A stretch of 64,000 nt of DNA from Pterobdella sp. o SKG-2022. Lineage: Eukaryota; Annelida; Clitellata; Hirudinida; Piscicolidae. Below the pieces are notes generated by a model. It searched no databases and was not told the origin of the DNA. It saw only the letters and a list, made by a program, of their open reading frames with translations. The stretch covers positions 2,048,979-2,112,978 of the forward strand of contig OZ038322.1 of NCBI GenBank assembly GCA_964035795.1. The letters are read 5' to 3'. Positions 23,742 to 33,920 of this stretch are shown one piece after another (positions within the stretch are counted from its first letter, which is position 1; every line of letters starts with the position of its first letter). The translations under genes were made by a program, and so were the position numbers.

Positions 23742-24416
23742 TTTGAAATGGTCGACAATTTTTTGACGGTATCAGCCACTTTGAATCCATGCAAGATGCT
23801 TATCTGTACTCTCTTAACCAAGCACGGAATATGAACAAAATTGTTTTTACCAACAAGTGAAATAATATTTCTTGAATTGTTAGTAACTAGAGCCTAAATC
23901 CTGTTCTTTTTATCTCAGTCTGTTGCAAACTGTTTATACAACTCAACAACATAACCAGAATAGTTACGTTCAACAACATTCACGCAGCCAAGAACGACCT
24001 TTCTCATTTTTCGGTTCTCAGTGATCTAATGGCCATTAGCTTTTTCTTTACCAAGAGATGTTCAAAAACTAAACGTCAGCGCAATTCCCTTTGCGTTTTT
24101 ACGAGTTCTTTAACAAATTGAATTTTGCTGTCATGCCTATTAGTAAAGAGGTTGTCAATAGGGGAAAGGTAGCTTATATTCGGCATTTTGCAATGCTGTA
24201 CGTATTACTTCCTGAAGATCACCTTCATCTACTATTGATATTGGTCTGCCACTACTAAAATCCAGTTTGCAAGTGACACTTTAACATCATTCTGTAACAC
24301 AGTACTTACTGGTCGATCTAACGAACGATAAAAATGACTCAAAAGAGCCTGTTAGACGTTGCTGCAGTAGACTGTTTTAGCTGCAATTTCTGTTACTGCA
24401 GTGGATGTCTGATTTT

Positions 24417-24595
24417 GTCGGCCTCTATAGCTCAATGGCTGAGCATTAGACTAATTATCTAAAAGTTACTGGGTTTGATCCCGCGTGGGCCGACAATTAG
24501 CACACAGCTCCATAGTGTGTTTTCGATGCATTAGATTTGTAGCAAGCGCTTTGATCTATAATGAAAAGCGCTTTATAAATACCGCATTACATTTG
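24417..24595 (+). mobile_element. tRNA-derived SINE, tail type 1
   Basis: Head GTCGGCCTCTATAGCTCAAT, TTAGACTAATTATCTAAAAG, B-box GGGTTTGATCCC, GCGTGGGCCGACAATTAGCA, tail AGCAAGCGCTTTGATCTATA and AAAGCGCTTTATAAATACCG then CATTACATTT. The best-preserved copy here. Inserted between the BED remnant and the core of the hAT pseudogene. Confidence 0.93.
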
Positions 24596-24830
24596 CAAGG
24601 GGTAAGTAAATGAGGTGTTAGAACCATGGTAGGCAAACGACTTATCCCAAAAGACGCTATATGTTTCATAAAAATTTTCAATAGATCCGTCGGGTAATAG
24701 TTTAAAACCGAAATGTTTATGCAATCGTTTGGAAAGTTTTTCCTACTTCTTCGCCACCATTTTTTTTAGTCTTGAACTTTCGGTAGATCTATAAGGGCTG
24801 AGTGAAAAATAGTTTTTAATTAATCGCTAA

Positions 24831-25497
24831 AAAATTTCATCGTTAAAAAAATTAACAATTAATCAATTAATTAATCGTTAATTTTTGCAGACTTAAATTA
24901 AATTGATTCAAAATGCTAGGTACAAAAGAGAAAATGACCAAGTTTAATCATTCGATGCAGATGCATGCTTTTAGTGGCTTTTTAAATTTTTGCATTCTCA
25001 TGATGCAAAATTTTCTCTAAAAATTATAATTTAAAAAAATTGAAATTAAAAACTTAAAAGTATGAAAAATCGATCAAACAAATGGTTTTTCACTTTTAGC
25101 TTTTAAATTATTGTAATTTGTTTTTTAAAAATTTTAGTTTTGAATTAGTATTTCTGCATTGACTTCATTTATTTGAGCCAAGTTTTATCATTCAAAGCAG
25201 AAATCAATTTTGAAGAAAACTTTACTACACTTAAAAATACACTATATAATACATATTTTGGAGTCACGCGGCTAATTTCGTCATAACGTCGTTAATTTCA
25301 AATTTTTGCTCTGAAAAATATACTGCTAATCGATTCATTTTTGTCAGTTTATGGATTTTTGGATTTTGTGGAAAAGTGCGTGAAGAAGTTTGAAGAAATA
25401 TTAAAATAGTTTGTTGAAGAACTTGTGAAGAAGACCGTGAAAGAAAATAAATGCTTTCACAACAAGAAGCCAGTCCTGCTGCCACCACAAGCGCCAA
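24831..25497. other. AT-rich stretch; possible decayed coding near its end
   Basis: Mostly AT-rich. From about 25355 to 25497 the frame that continues into the next entry stays open except for one TAG near 25406-25408. It reads DFVEKCVKKFEEILK before the stop and FVEELVKKTVKENKC after it. Confidence 0.4.
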
Positions 25498-25594
25498 TGA
25501 TGGGTCTGGACGAAAAAAACAGATGCAAGGCTCTGAGCTTAACCTTCAAGATCCTTGTTGCTCTGTTGGCTTTTGTTGTCGTAGTTTTGCTGCT
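25498..25594 (+). CDS. Candidate first coding exon with a membrane segment
   Basis: Starts ATGATG and encodes MMGLDEKNRCKALSLTF followed by KILVALLAFVVVVLL, a strong hydrophobic segment after a short polar, positively charged N-terminus. That is the layout of a type II membrane anchor. The exon would end at a good donor (GTAAGG at 25595); read through, a TAA follows at once. Downstream exons would fall near or beyond the assembly gap and were not found. It could also be a fragment of a dead gene. Family not recognised. Confidence 0.3.
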
Positions 25595-25598
25595 GTAA

Positions 25599-26148
25599 GG
25601 GATCACAGCCATATCAGCGAGGTAGTGGCACTGGGTCGCCATGAAGATGAACCTGTACTGAAGAGGTGTGCTGATCGACAGTGACTGTAGTAGCGTTTAT
25701 ACATAGGGTATATAGCAATTTAGTTTGGCTTGAGCTTGTATATAACAGTTCAGTTTTAGTTAAGTTACTTTTATTTTATATAAAAAACACTAGTGTTTAT
25801 TTTTTTTAAATAAAAATTTATTGTTTGCACTTTATTCTTAAATAAAACGATAATCGTTTTATGTTGAGATTCAAAGCAAAAACACAAAACTTTATCATTT
25901 CAAGCGCTAAAAAAATTTTCGAATATGCTCAGCCAGTTTGAAAAGATCAGATTAATGAATACTTAAACTTTAGCGAAGAGGAAAATCAACAACTGCATAT
26001 TGGTCTGATAATGTCAGTCCGAATTACTAAAAGTTTCGTGGCATCCTAAAGAGAATGATAATAATGAAAGAGTTTTCATAATTGTTGAGGGTAGTTTCTG
26101 TTATTAGTATATAGAAACTCGTATATGTCTGCAAGAAGTGACTACGCA

Positions 26149-26150
<2 letters not shown>
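25599..26150. other. No supportable feature
   Basis: AT-rich sequence between the candidate exon and the (TA)n tract. Nothing recognised. Confidence 0.5.
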
Positions 26151-26191
<41 letters not shown>

Positions 26192-26391
26192 NNNNNNNNN
26201 NNNNNNNNNNNNNNNNNNNNNNNNNNNNNNNNNNNNNNNNNNNNNNNNNNNNNNNNNNNNNNNNNNNNNNNNNNNNNNNNNNNNNNNNNNNNNNNNNNNN
26301 NNNNNNNNNNNNNNNNNNNNNNNNNNNNNNNNNNNNNNNNNNNNNNNNNNNNNNNNNNNNNNNNNNNNNNNNNNNNNNNNNNNNNNNNNNN
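26151..26391. repeat. (TA)n microsatellite running into an assembly gap
   Basis: TA repeats from about 26151 to 26191, followed by 200 N from 26192 to 26391. The round length suggests a placeholder gap of unknown true size. The repeat itself probably broke the assembly. Confidence 0.95.
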
Positions 26392-26761
26392 TGTTGACCT
26401 TTACTCTGTGTGTGCGATAAAATTTTGTTGATTCGTATTCTAGTTAATATCGTAAGTTACTCTGATTAGTGAAGTGCTTCTATCTTGTTAATAAAAGTCT
26501 ATTTGTTCAGTTGCGAACCCACACACAATACAAGATACAACAACAATGAATGAGAAAACAGTCCCACTTTCTATTATATATGAAAGCGGTGAAAGGTTGA
26601 AAACGGCCAAAGTTTACAATGGCTGTTTGTGTCTTGAAAAATTTTTAGGTTATTTATAATAAATTTTGAGTTGGAATTTGAAAAAATTGAATTAAAAATT
26701 TTCCAGGTTTTGAAGTTCAGTCTGTAAAATATTTTAATTATTTTTCTCTAATTTATTTTAT
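26392..26761. other. No supportable feature
   Basis: AT-rich sequence between the gap and a LINE fragment. Nothing recognised. Confidence 0.5.
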
Positions 26762-27110
26762 TAGATCTGTCTGCCGCTTTTGACACGGCTGACCATCAAA
26801 TACTTCTCTCACTTGAAGCATGATTTCAAAGTTGTAGACTCAGCTTGTTTTGATTATCTTCATACCTTACAAACCGTTCTCAATTCACCAAGGTAAAACT
26901 TTTCCACCCATCCTGCCTCTTTCAATTGGTGTTTCAAATGGTCTGTTTTTGGCTCTCTACTCTTCATCATCTACACTTCCCCTTTAGCCAAAATTTTCCA
27001 AAAACATCGCATCACTCTATCAATATTTAGGCGACATCATTCTCACATCCGAACTACATCGGTGATTGCAAGAAAACCGGTGTCTTCAATGTGGTATGGA
27101 GGTAGCTTTA
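26762..27110 (+). pseudogene. Rex1/CR1-like LINE RT fragment
   Basis: Reads LDLSAAFDTADHQILLSLEA, a stop, then SYLTNRSQFTKVK in another frame, followed by remnants of the GVPQGSVLGPLLFIIYTSPL region and YLGDI at the FADD position. The LDLSAAFDT..H..LL pattern and SYL.NR.Q are typical of the CR1/Rex1 group. Short and frameshifted. Confidence 0.72.
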
Positions 27111-27619
27111 TTTTAATTTCTAGTAAGTGAAACATTATCATGAAACTTGAGTATAAAGTTATAAAAATAAATGTTCTTATATTTTGTTAGAAATAATCAT
27201 AGGAGTTATATGTAATTATTGAATTTAAAGTTTACATTAATAATCATAGTAAAAAAAATTTCGTTATTAAAAATTATCTTTAATCATGAAAATGCGTCCT
27301 TTTTCGGTTATTTTGGTAGTTTATTTTTTCAGGATAGAATCTCATGCGTTTGATTTCACAGCTAGTTGGTTATCATTGCCTCTTTGTTTGGTAGTCTTCT
27401 TTTATATCTTCAAGCTCTTCTTTGTTTTTCATTGTAGCATGTTTTTTTCTTGTCTGTGAATATCTTTGATATTTTAGGGTTCTACCAATCTATTTTGCAG
27501 TTCCTTGAGTGTTTGCTGAAACCACTAATGAGTTCTAACTTTTTGGATTCTACATCAACTTATGGATTTATATGTTGGGTGTTTTTCAGTTTGTTCCAAA
27601 GACCCGTGATGATTCTCAG
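27111..27619. other. No supportable feature
   Basis: AT-rich spacer between two LINE fragments of different families. Nothing recognised. Confidence 0.5.
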
Positions 27620-29622
27620 ACACCTGTTGTAAACACTTGGAGTCGCTGTCTGTGGCGCTGAAGGAAAATCCAACTTTCCCCACCGTATAATAGCATTGGT
27701 AACTTTTTAGAGACATCTTAAATTTACTCATAAACAAAGAACTTGATGCTTTTCTATCTGTAGAGGATATCACAAGAGCCATTAAACAAATGTCAGTAGG
27801 TAAAGCACTAGGTTTTGACGCTATACCGGCAGGGGTATTCAAAGCTAGTGGCACTTTGATTATCAGAAAACTCACTGATTTGTTTCAATTTCACCGGGAA
27901 AAAGAAACTTTTACACAAAAACTTAAAGACGCTACCATTGTTCACATATACAAGAGAAAAGGAAACAAACGATCATGCAACAACCATAGATGTATTTCTC
28001 TTCTTTTAAATGCAGGAAAGATCTTGGCTCGTGTTTTCTTGAACCGCTTACTGAAGCACCTCGAGCAGGGTCACCTACCTGAGAGTCAATGCTGATTCCG
28101 AGTCGTTCGAGGAATAACTGACATGGACTTTGCAGCTCGTCAACTTCAAGAAAAATGTATGGAACAACAACAAGATCTCTTTATGACTTTCGTCGATCTC
28201 ACTAAAACATTTGATTCAGTGAGAAAAAATGGGTTATGGAAGATCTTAGCAAAGTTTGGCTGTCCAGAAAAATTTGTGAAGATTAGCAGCCTTTTGTATG
28301 ACGGCATGGTAACTAGAGTGCTTGATGATGGTGGCAGCTCAGAGCCTTTCCAAGTGACAAATGGAGTAAAGCAGGAATGTGTTCTTGCTCCAGCACTGTA
28401 TAGTCTAGTGTTTTCAGCAATGCTAACCGAAGCATTGAATCACAGTTCATCTGGCATTCCTATCACATATCGGTGCGATGGTAAACTTTTCAACCTCCGA
28501 CGTCTACAAGCAATCACAAAAATCGAAGAAATCTCCATTATAAACCTTCTCTTTGCTGATGATTGTACGCTCAAAGCTATCACTGAGCATCAGATTCAAC
28601 GAGAATTAGACCAATTTTCATCCTCTTGGGAAAATTTTGGGTTGAACATCAACACCAAAAAAACGGATGTGATGTATCAGCCTGCACCAAAAAGCCCTTA
28701 CAACGAACTTCACATTTCAGTGAAGAAACAGAGGCTAAAGGCAGTGGAAAACTTCACTTATCTTGGCAGCATCCTTTCTCGTTGTGCAAACATTGACGAT
28801 GAGGTCAAAAATCGAATCACCGAAGCCAGCTGGGCTTTTGGAAACTTGAAAAAAAAAGTTTTGGAGGAAAGAAGAATTTCACAGTCTACAAAAGTCAAAG
28901 TCTACAAAGCCGTAGTATTGACCATACTACTCTATGGCTGTGAAACCTGGGCAATCTGCAAACGTCACGAGAAACAACTTCAACAATACCATACTCGACG
29001 TCTTCGCAGGATTCTTAACATACGCTGGAATGATATGATTCCTAATACTGATGTTCTAGAGAGAGCAAATCTTTCCAGTGTTGTTACGATGATTCGTAAG
29101 GCACAGATGCGATGGGCTGGTTATGTTTCTCGTATGGCGGACTCAAGAATTCCGAAACAACTTTTTTACGGACTGCTTAAAAATGGTCAAAAAAAATTGA
29201 AGCTACACGCAAACGCTATAAAGACTCCTTGAAGGCGCATCTGAAAGACTTCAACATAGACGTCTTCACGTGGGAAAAAGCTGCATCTGACAGACCTGCC
29301 TGGCGTAAAACAATCCACAATGGTGCCCTTTTCTCAGAAGAAAAACAGATAAATGTTGCAAAAAAGAAGCGAATGAGACGCAAAGCTGGAGTAGGTCCAC
29401 CAGACAGACTCCCCACTCATTGGTACCAAACTTGCGGAAGAGGCTTTCTCACGCGAATCGGACTGTTAAGTCATTTGCGGACGCACAAATAATAAAGAAA
29501 AAAAAAATTTCTATATTCATGCATTTTTTTTCTTTTTCTGCTATGTTTTTTTCTCATTTTATTTTTATATATAATTCTTGTTGCCATAGTCATATTCGAA
29601 GACGAATCGACGAACAACAACA
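27620..29622 (+). mobile_element. LINE family A, copy 2: RT plus C-terminal finger, 5'-truncated, nearly intact
   Basis: Continuous frame from about 27730 (ELDAFLSVEDITRAIKQMSV) through FKASGTLIIRKL, one TGA at 28093, TFVDLTKTFDSVRKNGLWKI, VTNGVKQECVLAPALYSLVF, LLFADDCTLKAI (intact catalytic FADD), NINTKKTDVMYQPAP, FTYLGSILSRCANIDDEVKN, LLYGCETWAICKRHEKQL, AQMRWAGYVSRM. A frameshift in an A-run near 29190 leads to KDFNIDVFTWEKAASDRPAW and a C-terminal finger-like CGRGFLTRIGLLSHLRTHK ending at 29492. The endonuclease is missing, so the copy is 5'-truncated. The 3' UTR ends with CGAACAACAAC, a short tandem tail. RTE-like by overall layout; exact clade not certain. One stop and one frameshift make it the youngest-looking copy of this family here. 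Confidence 0.9.
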
Positions 29623-30250
29623 GCGTCAACGAAGGTGGTATATTTACCTGTTACGATACCATCGTTTATCATACCTTGAACCTTATTGACGTAATCTATT
29701 TTGTTCATGATGACCACTGTCGAGTCTTTGTCCCTCGCCAATATTGTGATGTTTGTTATTTTTGAGTGTCTTGGAAGCATTGAAAATATTGTCCTTGGCA
29801 TGTAAGACATTTGATGAGAGAGTGCACGTTATTTTTTTAGCAGTTCATGGACTTTCTTCTTGTCTTCGTCTGAAACCACATAGTTTATTCAGACTACTGC
29901 TGCCTCCGGTTTTATCGCCAATTCTTTCTTCACTGATCTGTGTTTGTTGATGAAGCAGTGGTTTAAACCGTATTTCAAACACGAGGTATCCAAGTTAGGA
30001 AAAGATGAAATGTTAAGAACTGAAACGTTATAATTCTCAAATATCAAGTTAGAATTGGTTTTGGGTTGAGATCTTCTTAACTTCTCGATCTCGCAACGTT
30101 TTTTACTCAACTGCGCTCTGTTTGATTTCTTATTGATGTCCACTTGATCATTGAAGGACGGTTTTGCTGTCAAAAATCGAAGTTTCGTAATTTTCCTCTA
30201 TTCGCATTAGAGTTAATTCGAGTTTTTATTACTCAAAGATATCAAATTTT
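29623..30250 (-). pseudogene. Penelope-like element fragment, N-terminal part of RT polyprotein
   Basis: The minus strand encodes NVSVLNISSFPNLDTSCLKY, GLNHCFINKHRSVKKELAIK, a stop, then ITILARDKDSTVVIMNKIDY and VNKVQGMINDGIVTGKY. The ADKG-like (here ARDKDS) plus TVVIM.K.DY pattern and the 'N.S.......LKYGL.HC' motif are characteristic of Penelope-like elements. It stops abruptly where LINE family A ends at 29622, so the downstream RT is missing. Confidence 0.8.
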
Positions 30251-30387
30251 TTTTGTATAACATGTTGCTAAGAAACAACCCTGAAATGCTGCAAAGAGAG
30301 CATAACTAACTTTGTTTCGCTTTGGCATCACCCAATGGCTGATTATTTTTAAGCTTGATTATCCTTTCATGTCATTATCTCACCTCG

Positions 30388-30455
30388 TTAATAACGATAA
30401 TTTTATTTTTTTTTTCAATACTTCAGGTTTTCATTTTAATTATTCAAGTTGAGCT
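30388..30455 (+). repeat. Direct repeat flanking LINE family B, left copy
   Basis: About 68 bases aligning at roughly 80 percent by eye with 33597-33664 (shared AATAATTTTATTTT, TTTCAATA, TTTGAG-type blocks). The two copies bracket the LINE at 30495-33595. Confidence 0.6.
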
Positions 30456-30494
30456 AAGTTACTTCTCTTTTCATGTTATTATCTCTTCTCATTA

Positions 30495-33400
30495 GTTTTT
30501 TTAATTTTTCAACTTGCATTCTTGGGAGCATAGGGCTGCAACAACATTCCTCCAACGTACTTGGTTTTGGCTGGTCCTCTTCAGCTCGGCTCACGTCATT
30601 CGGGTAGCCTTCGTTTCTGCCTCAATGCTTCTCCGCCAGTTCTGCTTAGGTCAGCTAATTTTTCTCTTCCTCTGTGGGTTCCAGTCCAAAGCCTGTCTAA
30701 TGATGTTGGCTGCAGGTTTGCGTAATGTATGACCTATCTATCCCCATTTCCGCTTCTTTATTTCCGTCTCCAGTGTGACTTGTTTTGTCTTATTCCGAAG
30801 TTCTTCGTTGGAGCAACTTCTGGCCATCTGGTGTTCAGGATGTTTCTTAGGCATTGGTTCGTGTAGGTCTGCAGTTTGTGGCTGATAGTATTTGTCAGTC
30901 TCTGAGCCATAGAGTAGGACAGATTTCACATTAGTGTTGAAAATCTTGATTATATTGCAGACTGAGAGGGCTTTCGATCTCCAGACTTGTTGAAGGGTGT
31001 TGAAAACGTGTCTAGCTTTGTTGATGCAGCTTCTTCTGCCACACGCCATAGTTTTTTTTGCGCTTCTTGCTGCTTGTAGAAAAGAAGGCTTATGTCATCT
31101 GCGAAGTCTAGGTCTTCCAGCTGTTTGTTTAAGGTCCAATGGATGCCTGTTTTCTAATCTGCTGTAAACTGCCTCATGCCCCAATCAACCATCATCAGGA
31201 AAATGATCGGTGAGAGTAAACAACCCTGACGGACGCCAGTTTGTACGCTGAAAGGTTTCTTTAGTTTTCCGTCGTGGATCACTTGACAGGTAGCGTCTTC
31301 GTACATTTGCTGGATAATGTTGCTAAACTTTGGGGTAAAACCGTAGTGGTGCATCAGTCTCTAGATGACATTTTGGTCAAAACTGTCAAACACTTTTTGA
31401 AAGTCGACGACGACTGCCTACAGGGGGGTCTGCCACTCGAGGAACAGCTCGATGATGATGCGCATGGTTGCAATGTGATCCGTGCATGAGCGATCTTGTC
31501 GGAAGCCTGCTTGTTCATTTCGAAGTGTTTTGTCCAAGGCGCTTTTCAGTCTTTCGAGGATGATTCTGCTCAGTATTTTGCCTGGAATAAACAACAGCAT
31601 GACTTCTCGCCAGTTGTTGCAAGAAGAAAGATCTGCTTTCTTTGGCAGCTTTACGAGGTGTTCTCTTTTCCAGTCATCTGGCACTCGTTTTTGTTTCTAG
31701 ATCTTGGGAAGAAAAAAATTTAGCATTTCAGTCGAGGTCTGGATGTCGGCCTTCAGAGCTTCAGGTGGAATTCCATCTGAACCGGTTACCTTTCCTGATT
31801 TGAGAGACTTGATAGCCTTGACAACCTCAGTCTTGCTCGAAAGGTTGGTGTTGATGTCGAGGAGCTTGTTAGGTAGCGGGATGACAGGTAGGACAGATGG
31901 TGCTGGTCGTTTAAGCGTTTCTTTGCGATATTCCGCCCATCGTGCTCTCTGCGGTTCTTCGCCAAGGATGATGTTTCCGTCTTTGTTCTTTACAGGCTGA
32001 CTTGGGTTGCTGTTTTTGCTCGAAAGTTTTATAATGATTTCATACAGACGCTTCATGTTTTGCTGGTCTGCAGCACTCTCAGCTTCTGCAGTCAGTTCCT
32101 CGATGTACGTTCTTTTGTCTTGTCTCGCACTTCGTTTCACCTGTTGGTTTTTTTTTCAGTACTGTGCTTGTAATATGTGTTTTTCAGCTTGGTCTTGCGT
32201 GCTGTTGATCTGGTCTTTCAGGTGGCATCTATCAGTGGTGAGTGTCCAGGTGTCTGTCGAAAGCCACTCTTTTTGATCCCTGGTTTTTTTGCCCAAAGCT
32301 GTTTTGCAAGTTTTTGTGCAGGTCTCTCGAAGGCTGTGTCAATGTTTTTTAACTGGGTTTTCTGGGAGTTGGGAAAGCACACTGAACCTGTTCCTCAGTT
32401 AAATTTTGAACTTTTCTGCCTCTGATTTCACTTTCAAGCTGTGCACTTTGTACTTGTGCGATGGCCTATCCGCTTGGTCTTTGTAGGCCTTCAACTTGAT
32501 TTTCAGTACTGCCACAACCAGGTGGTGATCTGATGCTGCGTCTGCGCCACGTTTCACTCTGACATCATACAGGCTTAGTCTCCACTTGTGACTGATGGTG
32601 GTGTGGTCGAGCTGGTTTTCAGTCCTGCCATCGGGGGAAGTCCACGTGGTTTTATGGATGGTTTTATGGGGAAACAAGGTGTCTCTCATGACCAGGTCAA
32701 TGAAGGTGCAGAACTCTACAAAAAGTTCTCTATTTTCATTCTGCACTTCAATGCTGTGTCTGCCCATAATGTGTTCGCTGTTTGTGCTATTAGCGCCAAC
32801 CTTGGCATTCGTGTCACCCTGGAGAATTTTCATGTCTCTTTTGGGTGTCTTGTCTATAGCAGCTTAGATTTGTTGGTAAAACTCATCCTTCTCTTCGATG
32901 GCTGCCACATTGGTGGAGGCATAGCCCTGAATGATGGTAACTTTTCTGCTCTTTGAATTGAAGCGTACTGGGAAGATACTTGGTGACATAGGCTCCCAGA
33001 ACAGCAGTGCTCGTGTTGCTTCGGGTGTCATCAGCGATGCTATTCCGTGGATGTGGGATTGGCCTTTATCCTGTCTAGAGTAGATGATGGTGTCTCCGCT
33101 CAGTAGTTACGTTCTTCCTGATCCTGTCCATCTTGTCTCACTTAGGCCTAAAATCTTCAAGTTGTATTTTTTCATTTCTTGACAAACTTGAGCACTCTTG
33201 CCTGTTTCGTGTAGGGTTCTGATGTTCCAGGTTCTTATCCTGGTTTTGGCCTTGGTCGTCAGAAGAATTTTTAACGCACTGACTTCCCGAAGGCTTTCAC
33301 TAGCTTGCATCATAGACTTTGCTAAAGAGAACCCTTCTTGGACCAAGCAGTTTTCAGAGTTTGTTGTAGTTTCTGTAAATGATTTTTTTTCACAAAGCCG

Positions 33401-33595
33401 GGTTGTTAGCCTAGTCCAAAACCTCCAACCTGGAGGGCCAGTAGACTGCACTTAGTCCGACCTCTACCTTTTGACCTGTCCGGCCTGGGTGGCCCAGCCA
33501 GAAGCTTAAACTTCCGCCGGCATAGCTCTCAGGGTTACTAAAAGGCTCAAGCCTCCTGACCACGACAAGGTGGCAGTCTATTGGAAAGATCTCAT
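30495..33595 (-). pseudogene. LINE family B, nearly full-length endonuclease-RT element, decayed
   Basis: Minus strand, 5' to 3'. A GC-rich leader (about 33450-33590). Endonuclease start RIRTWNIRTLHETGKSAQVC and LGLSETRWTGSGRT. GDTNAKVGANST (endonuclease core, GDFN position). DYVV-type to SDHHLVVAVLKIKLK end of the endonuclease near 32480. Linker WAEYRKETLKRPAP. RT start KSGKVTGSDGIPPEALKA. DWKREHLVKLPKKADLSSCN, GFRQDRSCTDHIATMRIIIE, VRQGCLLSPIIFLMMVDWGM, LDFADDISLL (intact FADD), LLYGSET, and the C-terminal IGHTLRK and LDWNPQRKRK blocks ending near 30515. Order and length match RTE-type LINEs, which have one long ORF. Several stops and frameshifts make it inactive. Long plus-strand frames across this span are its shadows. 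Confidence 0.92.
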
Positions 33596-33596
33596 C

Positions 33597-33664
33597 TCAA
33601 AATTAACAATAATTTTATTTTCTATTTCAATAATTTAGATTTGCATTTTCATCATTCATGTTGA
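33597..33664 (+). repeat. Direct repeat flanking LINE family B, right copy
   Basis: Right-hand partner of 30388-30455, same orientation. Confidence 0.6.
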
Positions 33665-33689
33665 GAGATTTAATATTTGATGATGTTAC

Positions 33690-33920
33690 CACAACAGCTA
33701 ACAACGTCTTCAAGTTTGTATACTTGATAATGTGAATTCAACTTACGAAAAGCTTCGTATTATTATTCAGTTAATAAAAGTGTTTGATAAAATAGAAATG
33801 ATAGTCTTCATGCTCAACAGTTGTGCTTTTAAGACTTCAGTGGATAGGAGCGTAAAAAGCAAAGAGAAATTGCATTGTGAGAATGCTCAACAATTTTTAA
33901 CGTCGATTTATGAGAGAAAT
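33690..33920 (+). repeat. Dispersed repeat R1, long copy
   Basis: Contains the R1 core (GAATTCAACTTACGAAAAGC then TTCGTATTATTATTCAGTTA and GTGTTTGATA) and a downstream GTCGATTTATGAGAG block that matches 50070-50270. Non-coding, unclassified. Confidence 0.6.

Larger units (their letters stand above)
22600..24830 (-). pseudogene. hAT-family transposase (ZBED type), dead, with two SINE insertions
   Basis: Minus-strand pieces in order. Near 24750-24610: a BED-finger-like remnant ending DKSFAYHGSNTS. About 24100-23750: ALVTNNSRNIISLVGKNN then HIPCLVKRVQISILHG, the conserved hAT core. At 23496-23152: LPLLLILTKHVTVHDDDPGY. At about 22840-22720: SATSVP, a stop, ERLFISAGYIVNKERSLL and EQDTVNKLVCL, the hAT C-terminal dimerisation motif. 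hAT transposases cut and paste DNA elements with 8-bp target duplications. Stops and frameshifts kill this copy. SINEs lie at 23572-23741 and 24417-24595. Terminal inverted repeats were not identified. Confidence 0.85.

Noticed and set aside
23572..24495. tRNA genes (good A- and B-box matches at several SINE heads)
   Set aside because: All six copies continue into conserved non-tRNA tails, have mismatched stems or odd anticodon loops, and one has target duplications; they are SINE heads.
24795..24830. AGGGCTGAGTGAAAAATAG as the terminal inverted repeat of the hAT element
   Set aside because: It resembles hAT ends but points the wrong way for the right end of the minus-strand hAT remnant, and no matching partner was found at the other side.
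30514..33455. Many plus-strand open frames of 70-120 codons
   Set aside because: They lie opposite the minus-strand endonuclease-RT LINE and have no domain of their own.
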